This document shows, in pieces, positions 10,404 through 23,381 of a stretch of 64,000 nt of DNA. Position numbers and translations under genes: made by a program. The notes beneath the pieces are model-generated. The model was not told the origin of the DNA, ran no database searches, and saw nothing but the letters and a program-made list of their open reading frames with translations. Origin of the DNA: Pinus tabuliformis. Taxonomy: Eukaryota > Streptophyta > Pinopsida > Pinales > Pinaceae. The first letter of the stretch is position 1. The number at the start of each line of letters is the position of its first letter. Location: positions 1,679,888,167 through 1,679,952,166 of the forward strand of contig CM062818.1 of assembly GCA_031772625.1 (NCBI GenBank), given 5' to 3'.

Positions 10404-11504
10404 TGTGAAATTCTGAAACTTGGAATCCTACTGCAACAACTCATTAAGTTTCTTCTATTTGTTAAATAAACTGAACAAATTATTTATTGTATTCTACAGT
10501 AAATATCGAAACTAATACACTGCAACCTTCACAAATAAAATATTGCAGAAGAAAAATAATGTTGGAAGAATAGATGCACACACACACACACAAATACCCA
10601 ATTATTTTTGGACTAAGTCCCTGGAAAATCCCATCTTGCGAAAATCAGTGCAGCAGTTGAGGGTTTTATTATTATGCAGTAGTAAATCTGAGTACAAAAC
10701 TATGGATGCTAAAATATAGCAATCCATGCAAAGAAATAACTGACATAAAGTCTAGTGGGAAAAATCGCACTTTCACTAATGATCTGAGAGTAACCTTTGC
10801 TCAAGATGAGCTACTCTCTGTTGCCTCTGCACAGTCCTTGCATCATCCTACATAGTGTTGCATCCCACATATCAGACCATCGTATCTCTCTCTAACTGAT
10901 TAACTGATGTCTAGAAGATCGATTCTCCTAGCCTCTGGGCTCCCACTCTGGCTTCTGGCACTGAATCACAACTTCTCCCCAACAAAGTACTGATTCCCCT
11001 CTGAAGCATTGTGTTGCCTCTCTATTATGCACTCACCGACTGGAAATCTCCCTCCATCCTTACTATCCTTGCCCCTATCTCACTATTTTGATCTCACTGA
11101 ATCACCTATGGCAATTGAATGTTGCTACTCTGGAGATTGATTTCATAGCTAAATCAAATTTCTGGTGTCTTAAGTGTGTTCTCCAACCCTATCAAATTTA
11201 TTCTTATAATATCTCGTTGATGCATCAACGAGCTAGATTAAAACATAATCAATGGCTAATATTAACTAGAACTTGATCCATGTCTTCTTCTAGAAGATTC
11301 TTGCCATGACTTAATTAATACCCTTTAATTAATCAATTTTCCTATGTTTAGACTTAGGAACCATTAAAAAGGATTAATTATTTTAATTAAGTTGTCTCTA
11401 GGTGGAATTTCCAGAAACATTTTCTGGGTTCTGGAGAATACATGTATTCTAACCTCTCCACCAAATTTATGGCTAGAACACATTCAATGCTACAAAAATA
11501 AGCA
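10404..11504 (-). repeat. Copia-2 5' LTR
   Basis: A 1,101-bp LTR bounded by TGTGAAATTC (10404) and ATAAGCA (11504) on the plus strand. The right part matches 8040-8492. It includes a (CA)8 microsatellite at 10577-10592. Confidence 0.85.
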
Positions 11505-14024
11505 TTATACCCCAGGAATATGAACCCTTATATTACTAAACCCAAGGGATTGATATTATAAACCCAAGGGAATAATATTAAACCCAAGGGATTAATATTA
11601 TAAACCCAAGGTATATAAACCCTAAGACAAATATTATAAAGCCTAAAATAAACATGGTTGACCATGGTTGATTTTCATATTGAGACAATCTTTTTCATAA
11701 TGTGACGTTGGACCATGGTTGACCATGATTGACGATGGTTGACAAAGGTTGAACATGGGTGATTTTCATATTGAGACAATCTTTGTCACAATGTGACATT
11801 GGACCATGGTTGACCATGAATATAAACTTAAGGGATTTATATTAAACCCTATGATTAATATTATAAACCCTATGAATAATATTATACTCTAGGAGTATGA
11901 ACCCTTACATTAATAAACTCAAGGGATTGATATCATAAACCCAAGGTAATAATATTAAACCCAGGGGATTAATATTATAAACCCTAGGTATATAAACCCT
12001 AATATAAATATTATAAACCCTAAAATAAACATGGTTGACGATGGTTGATTTTCATATTGAGACAATATTTGTCACAATGTGACATTGCACCATGGTTGAT
12101 CATGATTGATTCTCATATTGAGACAATATTTGTCACAATGCAACGTTGGACCATGGTTGACCATGATTATAAACCCAAGGAATTTATATTAATTTTAGGG
12201 ATTAATATTATAAACCCTGTGAATAATATTATACCCTAGGAATATGAACCCTTAGATCAATAAGTCTAGCGGAGTGATATTATCAACCCAAGGGATTATT
12301 ACTAAAAACCCAAGGGAAAAATATTAGACCGAGGGGATTAATATTATAAACCCAAGGGTGTAGAAACCCTAAGATAAATATTATAAACCCTAAAATAAAC
12401 ATGGTTGACCATGATTTACCATGGTTGACGATGGTTGCCAATGGTTGACCATGGTTGATTTTCATATTGAGACAATATTTGTCACAATGTGACGTTGGAC
12501 CATGGTTGACCATGATTATAAACTTAAGAGATTTATATCAAACCTTGCAATTAATATTATAAACCCTATGAATAGCATTATACACTAGGAATATGAACCC
12601 TTAGATTAATAAATCCAAGGGATTGATATTATAAACCAAGGATAATAATAGTAAACCCAAGGGATTAATATTATAAACCCAAGGTAATAATATTAAACCT
12701 AATGGATTAATATTATAAACCCAAGGTATATAAACCCTAAGATAAATATTAAAAACCCTAATATAAACATGGTCGACCATGGATGACCATGGTTGATTTT
12801 CATATTGAGACAATCTTTGTCACAATGCGACATTGGACCATGATTGACCATGGTTCACCAGAAATGATTTTCATATGGAGACAATATTTGTCACAATGTG
12901 ATATTGGACCATGGTTGGCCATGGTTGATATTCATATTGAGACAATATTTCTCATAATGCAACATTGAGAAAATATTATAAAGACAAGGGATTAATATTA
13001 TAAACCCAAGTTATATAAACCCTAAAATGAATATTATGAACCCTAAAATAAACATTGTCGCCCATGGTTGACCATGGTTGATTTTCATATTGAGACAATT
13101 TTTGTCACAATGAGATGTTTTACCATGGTTCATCATGATTGATTTTCATATGGAGACAATATTTTTCACAATGCGTCATTGGAACATGGTTGACCAGGTT
13201 TATCTTCATATTGAGAAAATATTTCTCATAATGCGATGTTAGACCATGGTTGGCCATGATTGACCATGGTTTACTAATGGTGAACGTCGTTGATGACCAT
13301 GTTTGACCCACGTTGACCATGATTGACCCTGATTGATTTGCATATTGAGAAAGTCCTATAATAGACCGTAAGATAAATATTATAAACCAATGTATATAAA
13401 CCCTATGATAAATATGATAAACGATAAAATAAAATTGTTGACCATGGTTGACTATGTTTGATTTTCATATTGATACAATATTTGTCACAATGCGAAGTTG
13501 GACATCGCTGACCATGATTGATTTTCATCTTGAGATAATCTTTGTCACAATGCGACGTTGGACTCTGGTTGACCATGGTTGATTATCATATTGAGAAAAT
13601 CTTTATCACAATGTGACATTGGACCATGGTTGACCATGATTAAACCCTAGGATTAAACCCTAAGAATAATATTATACCCTAGGAATATAAACCCTTAGAT
13701 TAATATACCCTAGGGATTGATATTATAAACCTAAGGGAATAATAAACCTAGGGGATTCTAAACCCAAGGGAATAATATTAAACCCAAGGGATTAATATAA
13801 TTGTAAACCCAAGGTATATAAACCCTAAGATAAATATTATAAACCCTAAAATAAACATGGTTGACCATGGTTATGGTTGATTTTTATATTGAGACAATCT
13901 TTGTCACAATGCGATGTTGGACCATGGTTGACCATGATTGATTTTCATATCGAGACAATGTTTGTCACAATGTGCCATTGGACTATGGTTGATTTTCATA
14001 TTGAGAAAAACTTTGTCACAATCT
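11505..14024. repeat. Satellite-like array, left block, higher-order period about 350 bp
   Basis: The block is built from three short modules: variants of AAACCCAAGGGATTAATATT; runs of TTGACCATGG; and a module reading TTTTCATATTGAGACAATCT then TTGTCACAATGTGAC. The modules recur in a fixed order. The landmark TTATACCCTAGGAATATGAA starts near 11505, 11882, 12229, 12578 and 13672, giving spacings of 377, 347, 349 and about 3 x 365. There is no coding potential beyond chance. The same array resumes at 53937, beyond the nested insertion. Confidence 0.85.
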
Positions 14025-14903
14025 TGTTGAAAATGCAACAAGAAAATCCTAATTTAATTTTGTCCTTGAACTAAACTAGGAATAAAATAATAATTCCACA
14101 TCACAAGACAACTTATACGAGTTAACTAAGTTAAATTGACTTAGATGGCTCAGTTAATTTGAGTTAAAGGTTTAACTTGAGTCATGTAAAGTGTCTCCTA
14201 CATTATAGGATCCTTGGTTGAGTTTATTTTGAGTTGAAATTAATTAGTTAAGTTTAACCGAGTTAAAATAAGTTAAACTTGTTCCAACTGATGGAGGAAC
14301 TAGTAGGAGGTCAAAAAATGGGGTGTTTCTTTAGGTGGTCAACAAGTTAACTGATGATTCACTCATAAATAAATCATGCATGTCATATCTGAGAGTTACA
14401 CAATTAAGATTGGAGTTCAAGGACAACGTATTATCAGTTGTATAATCATTCAAATTGTGTAGGTTGTGCATGCAGTCGGAGGAAGGTCTATGATGGATTG
14501 TGAAATTCCAATTGAGAAATTTCCCTAATTATTAGGGGATAATTCTCAAGGAAACAACGCACGGAAATAGGGATTTGGGAAAGCATAAAATTGGTTAAGT
14601 ATTGGCCTAGGCTTGTCTAGGAAGCTATGAGATAGATAGAGATAATCCAGAGGTTTCTCGGGCTTGAGCAAAGCATTGTAATCTTCTCATATTTTCTTAC
14701 TAATGTAATATATAGATAGCAAGGGTTTTTAGTTGTAGTTTTCCCGAGGAAATCATTGTGTAATGTGTTTATTGGATTCTTTCTCTTGTATGCTTCGTGA
14801 TTTCGTGATCGTTTAATTGTTTCTGCTGATGAGTAGAGTAGATTCAAGTCTATTGTTTTAGTAAATTACAATTGATAGTTTGAATATAAAAGGAATTTCT
14901 ACA
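14025..14903 (+). repeat. Copia-3 5' LTR
   Basis: An 879-bp LTR from TGTTGAAAATG to ATTTCTACA, matching 53060-53936. Confidence 0.92.
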
Positions 14904-14915
14904 TGGTATCAGACC
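14904..14915 (+). other. Copia-3 primer binding site
   Basis: TGGTATCAGACC immediately follows the 5' LTR. It matches the initiator Met-tRNA site except for one base. Confidence 0.9.
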
Positions 14916-15000
14916 ATAAATCACTCTATGGGAGGAGAATACGATTTTTTCTTTCGCAGGTGAAATCGAATTTGTAGTATCATACTTCAAAGCCAACAAG

Positions 15001-15510
15001 ATGTCGTTCTATAGATTGAGACATGAATATGCCCTTGAGGGTAGTTTGAACTATATTTCTTGGAAGGATATGATGCAGGTACCATTGGAAGACAAAAGGC
15101 TTAAGGAATTCATTAAAAATATATATTTTTAAGCCTCCAACAATTTATGCTCAAGATCTGGCAGAGTGGAGAAAATGTGTTGCAAACGTGAGAAGGATCA
15201 TACTAGAAGGACTTCGAGATCATATTGTCTCAAGCCTCCATGGGAAGGAGACTCCATATGCAATGTGGAAGGCCTTGACATACATGTTTCAGAATAGCAG
15301 GGACCACAGGAAGTTGGCAGTGAAGGAGAATCTCACGAAAATCAAGATGGAGAAGGGCAACACAATACCAAAGTACTTGACCAAGTTCACCCAATGTCGA
15401 GATGAGCTTGGAAGTGTTAGTGTTATAGTTGTTGAAGATGATCTGGTTGACTTAGCAATTTTAGGCCTTCCCAAGAGCTGGTACAACTACCAAAATTAGG
15501 TAAATGGGAG
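15001..15510 (+). pseudogene. Copia-3 gag, 5' part
   Basis: ATG at 15001 (MSFYRLRHEYALEGSLNYIS) is followed by a frame break near 15130. A 103-residue stretch from 15188 to 15499 then has clear copia Gag character: MWKALTYMF, a KEN-LTKIKMEKG segment, then YLTKFTQCRDELGS. Gypsy-A inserted at 15510. The same frame resumes at 45872 with KLPKWECLWSDLVQEEI, which fits the next part of Gag. The stop at 15497-15499 is therefore a point change and not the natural end. Confidence 0.85.
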
Positions 15511-16603
15511 TGTTACACAACATTTTGTCACTATCCCTGTACTCCTCATCTATGATCCTGGAGGACCTCTATAGTGTACCTAACATGATTTCCCATCATG
15601 AAGAAACTCCCTGTATGTCCCTCTTCATGAGCAAAATAATTTCCCTTTGCATCATTTCCCAAGAATTTTACTTCTATCCTAGTTTACAAGACCGGTGTTA
15701 CTGACCAGTTTTCTCCTCACATCGATTTACAGAGGTTAAAACTAACCCTCATGCCGATTGGATTGACTAAGCCCTTTTCCAGTCATGTTGATCCTCTTTT
15801 GGAAGGTTTTTTAAATAAGGAGTTGAATCTTCCATGTCTATAAGCTTCATAACGGAAGTCTGGTAGATGGTTGGGTCGGATAGAGTCGAGGAAATCAATT
15901 TGGGCTCCTTTCCCCTATTAGGATGGAACAAACTCAAGAGATAAGACCTTCTCCCATGATGAGAGGAACCATCTCCCATCCATCCAAGCTATATAAGCCT
16001 CTCTTTTTCCCAAGCAAAAGCTAGTTGGAGTTTTGGAGCAAGTGTGAATAACCAGCAAGTCATTTATAGCTTATAGCTTTCTAGTGTGTGTTTGAGGGAG
16101 AATAGTGTGATTTTGGTTTGGTTTGAGACTAGAGGGAAAGAGGCCTTAAACTTCCATTTGTTGGGGCTATCCATGAAGTGCTAGCAGAAGTGTGGGAACC
16201 CGGATACGTCGGAGGAGACCAACAATGTCAAGGCACTGGTTGTAATCTCTTTCTGATTTATATTAATGCAACTATCAATTGATTTCCTACATGAAGTGTC
16301 ATTTTACATCTTTATGGCTTAATGTTCCTTGACCTATTAAGTAGGCTGAATACAATATTGCATGTTGTCACATTTGTTGTTGTTGTTGTTTGCTTGTTTC
16401 AGGTATTCGAAGGAAGGAAACAGAAGATAGCTAGAGTGAGGAAGCAGGATCATCACCAAGCGGAATAGAGTTCTAAGAGGTAGGCCCTCTTAATTGATTC
16501 TAGCTTAAGGATAGTTTCAATAGATTGTTTTTTTGTGGCTAGACTCGCTCTCTCAGGCTAGAGGAATTGTTTGTGTCCGCACTGAGAATTTACCTACTCC
16601 ACA
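15511..16603 (+). repeat. Gypsy-A 5' LTR
   Basis: A 1,093-bp LTR from TGTTACACAACATTTT to TTACCTACTCCACA. It contains a (GTT)n run followed by a pyrimidine-rich TTGTTTCAG/G sequence near 16395-16403 that resembles a 3' splice site. The same site is better formed in the other LTR (TTCTTGTTGCAG/G, about 45653-45665). Confidence 0.92.
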
Positions 16604-18418
16604 AATTGGCGACTCCGCTGGGGAGCCAATCCTTCTGTTTGATTGATTGTCATTTTATGGTTTTGTGTGAACTTTTCTAGTATCACCATTTCCCTTTAGT
16701 GTTCTCTTCTTTTCCTGGTTTACTACTCTGAGCCTAAAATTTACAATGGCAAGTCTACTCTTACCCTTGAAAATTTTATCTTTTTCCTTGAATCCTCGGT
16801 GAGCGCGTTTAGTTTTCTGACATTCATGCCGATTAGCATGAGTTTCTAAAAAATAGTCGCATCGAACCCCTTTTGGCGCATGTTGTCAGTTAGGCATTCG
16901 GGCCAATTTCTATAGGTGAAGATCAAGGTTTACCCTAGATCATAGCCAGTGTGTCTTGCCCTTCTAATTTCTATCTCTCAACGCGTTTTGACTATGTTCT
17001 CCCTAGATGGAAAGCTCTTTTAGCTTGGTTTGTATGATTGGTTAATTTTCATTTCCTTCACTTGGTTTCTTGAGTTCTTGGATGGTGTATAACCCTAGGG
17101 CATCTAGGTCATCACCCATTCACTTGTTTTCCTGCTCAAAAAGTCAAGTCCATAGTCAAATTTTCTCCTTGCATTTCGTTTGATTAGTCCTTTCGTTGCT
17201 TCGATTTCCATTTAACAAGTTTGAAAAGTTTTGTTTAGTGTTTGAGCGTCTCTTTTCGGGCACAGATCACATTGCCCATCTTGTTTTTGGTTCAATCTTT
17301 GCTTCATTAGTTTTGAAAGGAATTCTCTTTTATGCTCGCTTGTGATTGATTGTATTGTGAATGTTTCATTGAAGTGTGAAGTGTTTGTGAAAGATTCATT
17401 CCATCATTTCATTGAAAAATACATAATTCTAGTTTGTTGCATCAATATGTTACATTAGTTAGCATCATTCAAGGCTAGAGTTACATTGTCACTTGCATTG
17501 GAAAAGAAATTAATTCTCTTCATTAGTGAAAGGGCTACCTGAAGTGCATTTGGTATGAAAGTTAGGAATTGGAAAGAGTTTTTCATCATTTTTGTTTTCA
17601 AAAGGCGAAATAGTGAAAAATAATTTTAATTTCAATTGCTTGTTTTATTACATTTGAGTGTGATTTCCATTCTCATTAGTGTAGACAATTCATCGAATTG
17701 AAAGGGTCTTGTCTCATTTAGTTGCATATAAGTGTTTTTGAGCCACATCGATAAGGCCTGAAACCGAGACATAATTTCAAGATAAACTCTAAAACGTAAT
17801 CAATTAACCTAAGGTGAATTTGAAATCTAATGATCACATCTCAGAAGGTCTAGGCTAGAGCTGTGTTCTGGTGTCTTAAAACCTAACATCTATCATTCTC
17901 TTCAACACTAGACAACGCTAGTACGAACTTGTGTTCCCTGTGCCATCGAGTATACAAAGGGAGACCCCACTAGGTTGCAATCCTTTATCCATAGGAAGCT
18001 GAGTTTGTTGCCTTGTAAATGTGATACACCGAACACAACATTCGGGGAGATTGCATGCCCGTACTTCTCGATTCGTTAGGAGTTATTCTGTAGTTCACGG
18101 TTACCTCGTAATCCTTTTTTCCTAGATAATCGTGAGTAGTCATTTTGATCTTTTTGACTCCCTAAATATAAAATATCACCCAAGCACTTGTCCTTTCGAG
18201 CTCGTTTCAAACCAAAAGTGATAGAGTCACCTTTACTTCTTTCTCGACTCTTAAAACATGAAAGAGCACCAGTTTGTTTTTGCGTCTTAGAAAATTGTTG
18301 CCCACGATCCTATAACATCCTTGTCAGTATTTTTTAGACCACATCATGTGTATACCTTTAAATACATTTTAAAGTCCTTGAAATCGATCTCTCTTTTGGT
18401 TATTGAGACAAGATCATC
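16604..18418 (+). other. Gypsy-A primer site and 1.8-kb leader
   Basis: TTGGCGACTCCGCTGGGGA (16606-16624) lies 2 bases after the LTR end and is the likely primer binding site. I do not assign the tRNA. The rest of the leader has no long ORF. Near 18250 it shows a degenerate motif of the form CGACTC-TTAAAACATGAAA that recurs in the 3' noncoding part of the same element (27990-28360). Confidence 0.65.
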
Positions 18419-21251
18419 ATGGCTGAACCAACTGGTTTGCCTAGTTCCTCTTCCTCTCCTCTCTCTAAAATATTGTCTAAGGAGCCTTTTCCTAAATTGC
18501 CATAGTCGCTTGAGGACCAAGATGTTGAGCTTGAAATTGTTTTGAATATTCAACCTTTGTCATCTTGTCCTCCCCCTTCAGATACTGGGTCACTTTCTGA
18601 CATTGGCATAGAATCTCTAGATAACCCTATCCAGACTCTCGAGAGTCCGCTGACTTCTGAAAGTTAGCTTGGACTGGTTATTTATCCTTTGAATCCTTTG
18701 TTCAATCCTGTTGTGATATCACCACAATGTCTGTACATTCCATATGATCAGTCAGGTATTCCTTTGGAATTATCCCCTTGAACATCTTTGGTAGTCTGTC
18801 GTCGTCTGTTTTCACCCATGGAATCAGAAGGAAAAATCCCAGTCTCCTCTCTGGGTCACTCGGAGGTTTCCACTCCGCGCACAATCGAGGAGTAGGAATA
18901 TTATTTCCTTCCTAAAGGTTTCCCTTACATGAGAATCATTTTGACTAGTGTCCATCCTGAGTTACTGTGTAATTACGTGACTTTATCTCAGTTGGTTTTA
19001 GGCACGCCTACTACCTCATCATTGTATCACAACCCTATTTGGGCATCTGGCGCTATTGCTACCACAGGTCCATTCATTCAGAACATGACCACCCAACAAA
19101 TGGTGATTTCTGCAGTCACTTCAGTCCCGGTGCAACCCACCATTCCCAATCCTCTTGTTTCGTCAGTCTAGGTGACCCGTCTGGTTCAACCAACGATCTC
19201 GAGTCATGTCGCTGTCAGTTCTTCGATCCCTCCAGTAAGTGGATAGGTTGTTCCACCACCTAGGGGGAAGAGTCCAAATGTTTCTATCATGTCTGCCACA
19301 ACCAATGTGAGTGGCTCACAACCTCACATGGTTGGGATGAACCAACCCCCTTCGAGTGCCATTTCAAATCCTATTGGTCCTGCTGGATCAAGTAATGTCC
19401 AATACTAACAAATCAATGTTGGTCGTCTGGTTTAAGTCACATCCAGTACCAGCAGCCCAATATGGCTCAAGGTTAGTACCAACCTCCTTATGTTCCATAT
19501 GGTTCACAAGTGATGGCTAATCCACCATACATCCCTTAGCCTGGACCCTATGTCCAGCCTGGTCCATCCGCTGCGCTCGGTGGGTATGGCTAGATATAAT
19601 TCAGGAACTTTCAAGCTGTTATTCTGGGAACTTTTCAAGTACCTATGTAGCAGCAAGGACAACTCCTACAGCAGCAAGGGAAACCTTTGTTGTAGCAGGG
19701 GGCATCCATGTAGAAGCAAGGCTAGATCATGCTGCAACAAGGACAATTGCAACAACCGCAGGGGAAACCCTCTCAACAGTTGCAACAAACCATGCATCCA
19801 CAGATGCAATATGCACTGCAATCCTCCCAGCCTATGCCTTCGCAAGGTCAACCTCTGCAGCCATAGGGACAACCTTTACATCCGCAAGTTCAACATTTGC
19901 AGCCACAAGGTCAACCCAGGCAGCAGCAACTCTTATACTCATATCAACAGGGTCAACCCTTACAAGTGCAAGGCCAGGGTAAAGTCCTGTAGCAGTAGGC
20001 ACAGAATCCTTATGTCCAAGGCCAACAGGTTCAACCTCCTTTTGTCCAAGGACAGAAAGTCCAAAATCCTTATGTCCAAGGATAGAAAGCGCATAATCCT
20101 TATGTCCAAGGGCAGCAGGTCCAATACCCATTTGTCTAGGGGAAGCAGGTTCAAAACCCTTATGCTCAGGGACATCAGGTGAAAAATCCATATGTCCAAG
20201 GCCAATAGGCTCAACAGCCTTTTAACCAGTATTTTTCTTATCAGCAGCCTCTGGATGGACAATTTCAAGGCTTTCAAGGTCAGAATCCTCCCTATGGGCA
20301 AGGTAACCTACAGTAGGGGCAAAATCAAATGCCTTATGGACAAAACCCTCCACTTTGGGGACAAAATCCTTACTAGCAGGGATGGGTCCTGCAGTTGGAT
20401 CCCCTTATCGACCTCAAATGCCTTTCAATACCCAATTTCCATTCTTGGCTATGCTGGAATTGCTAGATGTGTCTAGACTCATGAATGATATGATTCTTCA
20501 TTTTCCATACTGGCCTCCGGTTCCGTCCAAGATTCTGAGCGATTGTCCAAAGTTTGAAGGAAAAGCGAAAGAGGACCCTCAAGCCCATGTGATGACATAT
20601 CACCTCTGGTGCTCCTCAAATTCCTATGTTGATGATTCCATTCATCTTCATATTTTCCAACGAACTATTACAGGAGCTGTGGCCAAGTGGTATATCAAGC
20701 TCCCCTGGAATACCTATCATGACTTTAACACTCTCGCCATGGCCTTTCTCACACATTTGTAGTTGTCGATTCGCTATGAAACTAGAATCCATCTGTTAAC
20801 ATCACTCAAGCAAGACACAACGACTCACATCTCCAATCACATCCATGAATGGAGACGTAGGTGCCGTCTGATTAAGTTTGAAATTTCTAATCAGTTTTTG
20901 ACCGAGTGGTTCACCAAATCATTTATGGACAAAATTGCTGAGGAAATTGCTATGGGTGGATGCATCACTGAGGAAAAAGCCATCGTGTGTGTCCAGTATC
21001 TAGACCTTGTCTATTCTTAGTCCAGCACATTATATGATGTGTTACCTGATCTACCCAAACCATCATCCGATCTGACGACATCTAAGTCCCTTGCTACCCC
21101 TCTTGTTGATGGAGTAATTGGTTCAGTGACTCAGACCCCTACAAAATCTTCTTCCAAACAGAAGTCGATCTCCAACACTACTCCCAATGACTCCTCTTAA
21201 TGTGTCTAGCCCTGGTAAAACCTCGGAGGTTCATGGTGTCTAGTCTATCGC

Positions 21252-21677
21252 TGTAGGTTTTAACCCCGTACAAAAATTACCTGCATAAAAATTCTAAAAC
21301 GCAGAAATTAAACACATAAAACACATATACACAGAGATTTTCCCCTGGATCCCAAAACTGGGACTACCAACTTGATTTTTCATTATGTTCCTTTCAATGT
21401 TACAATACATATTTATACATGCCGAAGCATCCAATACCATGGACCGAAAACCATTGCGTCCAAAACCATGTGCAAAATCCATGCACAAAACCATAGGTAG
21501 GTCAGCCCAACCTAACTTAAGGCCCGGACCCCATAGAGTGGGGTTACCTGCACCCCTCAAACCCCCTGTGACCCCCTCGCTACGCAATCGATGCAACGAA
21601 GAGGGGGCTCTGCCCCCCTTCTAACCCCCAGTTAACTACGTCGGCTAGTTGTGGAAAGAATATAACACAATCCAACA
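21252..21677 (-). repeat. Copia-4 3' LTR
   Basis: A 426-bp LTR from TGTAGGTTTTAACC to CAATCCAACA on the plus strand. AAGTGGGAGAA on the minus strand (21688-21678) is its polypurine tract. Confidence 0.9.
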
Positions 21678-21869
21678 TTCTCCCACTTGTTTTTTTCTTT
21701 CCACAGGGGGCCACATGAGAGCTTAGTCATTTATCCATCCCTACAACGCCCATTGTTTCTCTACACCAAGAGAACTTCTCAGAGCTCACAGATTTTGTCA
21801 ATGCATCTACAGTATTCTTCAAAGTGTCCATGTTTACTAGCAACACCTTTTTGTCTTCTATCCTATCCC

Positions 21870-22715
21870 TCACAAAGTGATATTGAACATCAATGTCCTT
21901 TGTCTTTGAATACTATGTATAGGGTATTTTGCCAAGAAAATTTCACTTTGGCTGTCATAGTCTATCCTTATAGCTCCCTGTGCTAACCCCATACTTGAAC
22001 ACAATCTCTGCAACCAAATTGCTTCCTTGCTTACATGAGTGGCTACCATGTATTCTTCCTCTGTAGTTGATAGTGCCACTACAGATTGTTTCTTACTCAT
22101 CCAACTGACTGCACCTCCAAATAGGTTAAAGACATACCCACTTGTAGATCTTCTCTGATCTAGATCTCCAGCCCAGTCTGCATCAACAAAGCCACGAATA
22201 TCCAACACTCTGTCCAATCCTAGTCTTCCTTGATAGCACAAACCATAATCACTAGTGCCATGCAAATACCTGAAAACCTGCTTCACTATTGTCTGTTGCT
22301 CCTTCCATGGTTTTGACATAAACCTGCTTAATAATCCCACTGCATGTGCAATGTCTGGTCTAGTACATACCATCACATACATCAGGCTACCGACTGCACT
22401 TACATATGGAACACGGGGCATGTCCTCTTCCTCTTCTTGTGTCTTGGGACACTGTTCAGCATATAACTTTACACCTACAGGAATAGGAACCTTCACCGGT
22501 TTACCATCCTGCATATTAAACCTCTACAATATTGTCTCGATATACTTCCTCTGGTTTAACCAGAGCTTCCTCTTTGTTCGATCACTTTTATTTTCCATGC
22601 CCAAAATATAGTTTGCAGCACCAAAATCTTTCATGTCGAATTTGGAGGACAAATGGGTCTTCGAATCCTAGATAATTTCTTTGTCATTTCTAACCAACAA
22701 CATATCATCCACATA
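21870..22715 (-). pseudogene. Copia-4 RT C-terminus and RNase H
   Basis: Starting at LIYVDDMLLV (about 22721-22692), the frame continues through stops near 22670 and 22530. An open 214-residue stretch (22514-21870) carries the copia RNase H motifs FVDADWAGDLDQRRSTSGYV, SMVALSTTE-type EEYMVATHVSKEAIWLQ and DSQSEIFLAKYP. In the second motif the usual acidic pattern is kept (TTEEEY). This RNase H would remove RNA from the RNA/DNA hybrid during replication. The gene starts in mid-RT because of the internal deletion. Confidence 0.85.
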
Positions 22716-22716
22716 A

Positions 22717-23259
22717 ATCAAACTGTAAGGCAGTTGCATTGCTATCAAACTGTAAGGCAGTTGCATTGCTACTTATTGCAATAACCAGACTATCCCATGA
22801 ATCTGATAGAGAACACAACAAACTGATGCACTTATCTTCATCTGAAATTTTAATATCAACAAACAATAACTGACTTACCATAGTATTAAATGCATTCAGA
22901 TGCTCTATCACCAAGTCTCCATCTTTCATCCTCAGGTTATACAACTTTTTCCATAAGAATAGTTTATTCACCAGAGACTTAGATTTATACAAATTCCCTA
23001 ACTTGTCCCACAAATCCTTCGCCATAGCTTCCCCTGATACATTCAGCAATACTAAATCTGAGACACACAATCGTATTGTGCTCTTTGCCTTCCGATCCAA
23101 CTTCTTCCATTCTTCATCAGACACTCCCGTTGGTTTAGTACCTGGATCTACCATGATCCACTGATCTTTATCCACCAATATATCCTCCATCTTGAGTTTC
23201 CACAACTCAAAACTCTGACCATTAAATTTCTCGATCTCTATCTTTCCACTGCTTGCCAT
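22717..23259 (-). pseudogene. Copia-4 Gag, 3' truncated
   Basis: ATG at 23259 (MASSGKIEIEKFNGQSFELW) begins an open copia Gag. It includes WKLKMEDILVDKDQW, the LWDKLGNLYKSKSLVNKLFL segment and LNAFNTMVSQL. It runs without stops to SNATALQFD, where a 27-bp repeat occurs twice (22717-22743 and 22744-22770), then passes out of frame into reverse transcriptase sequence. The nucleocapsid with its zinc knuckle is deleted. Confidence 0.88.
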
Positions 23260-23381
23260 CTTCTTTTACCACTAGAATCGATCTCGCAGATGTCCCATTG
23301 TACAGGGTCTACCACAGGCTCGAGCAAAACCCCTCAGCAACAAAGGCAACCCCTTGAAGCCAAAAAAGCTCTGAAACCAAA

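Larger units (their letters stand above)
8040..11504 (-). mobile_element. Copia-2: gag-only copia derivative with a truncated 3' LTR
   Basis: In minus orientation: 5' LTR (11504-10404), Met-tRNA primer site (10403-10391), leader, a decayed gag (9932-9054), about 550 bp of unassigned 3' sequence, polypurine tract (8501-8493) and a partial 3' LTR (8492 to about 8040). The interior is only about 1.9 kb and contains no protease, integrase or reverse transcriptase. It was therefore mobilised in trans or lost pol by deletion. The outer 650 bp or so of the 3' LTR is missing, which also removed any left target duplication. Its right end abuts the satellite array. Confidence 0.85.

Noticed and set aside
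11505..14024. Interstitial telomere sequence, because AAACCCTAA occurs repeatedly
   Set aside because: The heptamers are never in uninterrupted tandem. They are part of longer AT-rich modules.
19832..20301. Minus-strand ORFs with regular repeats (for example GHKDxxLSxLGQK)
   Set aside because: They are mirror readings of the tandem repeat in gypsy-A gag on the plus strand.
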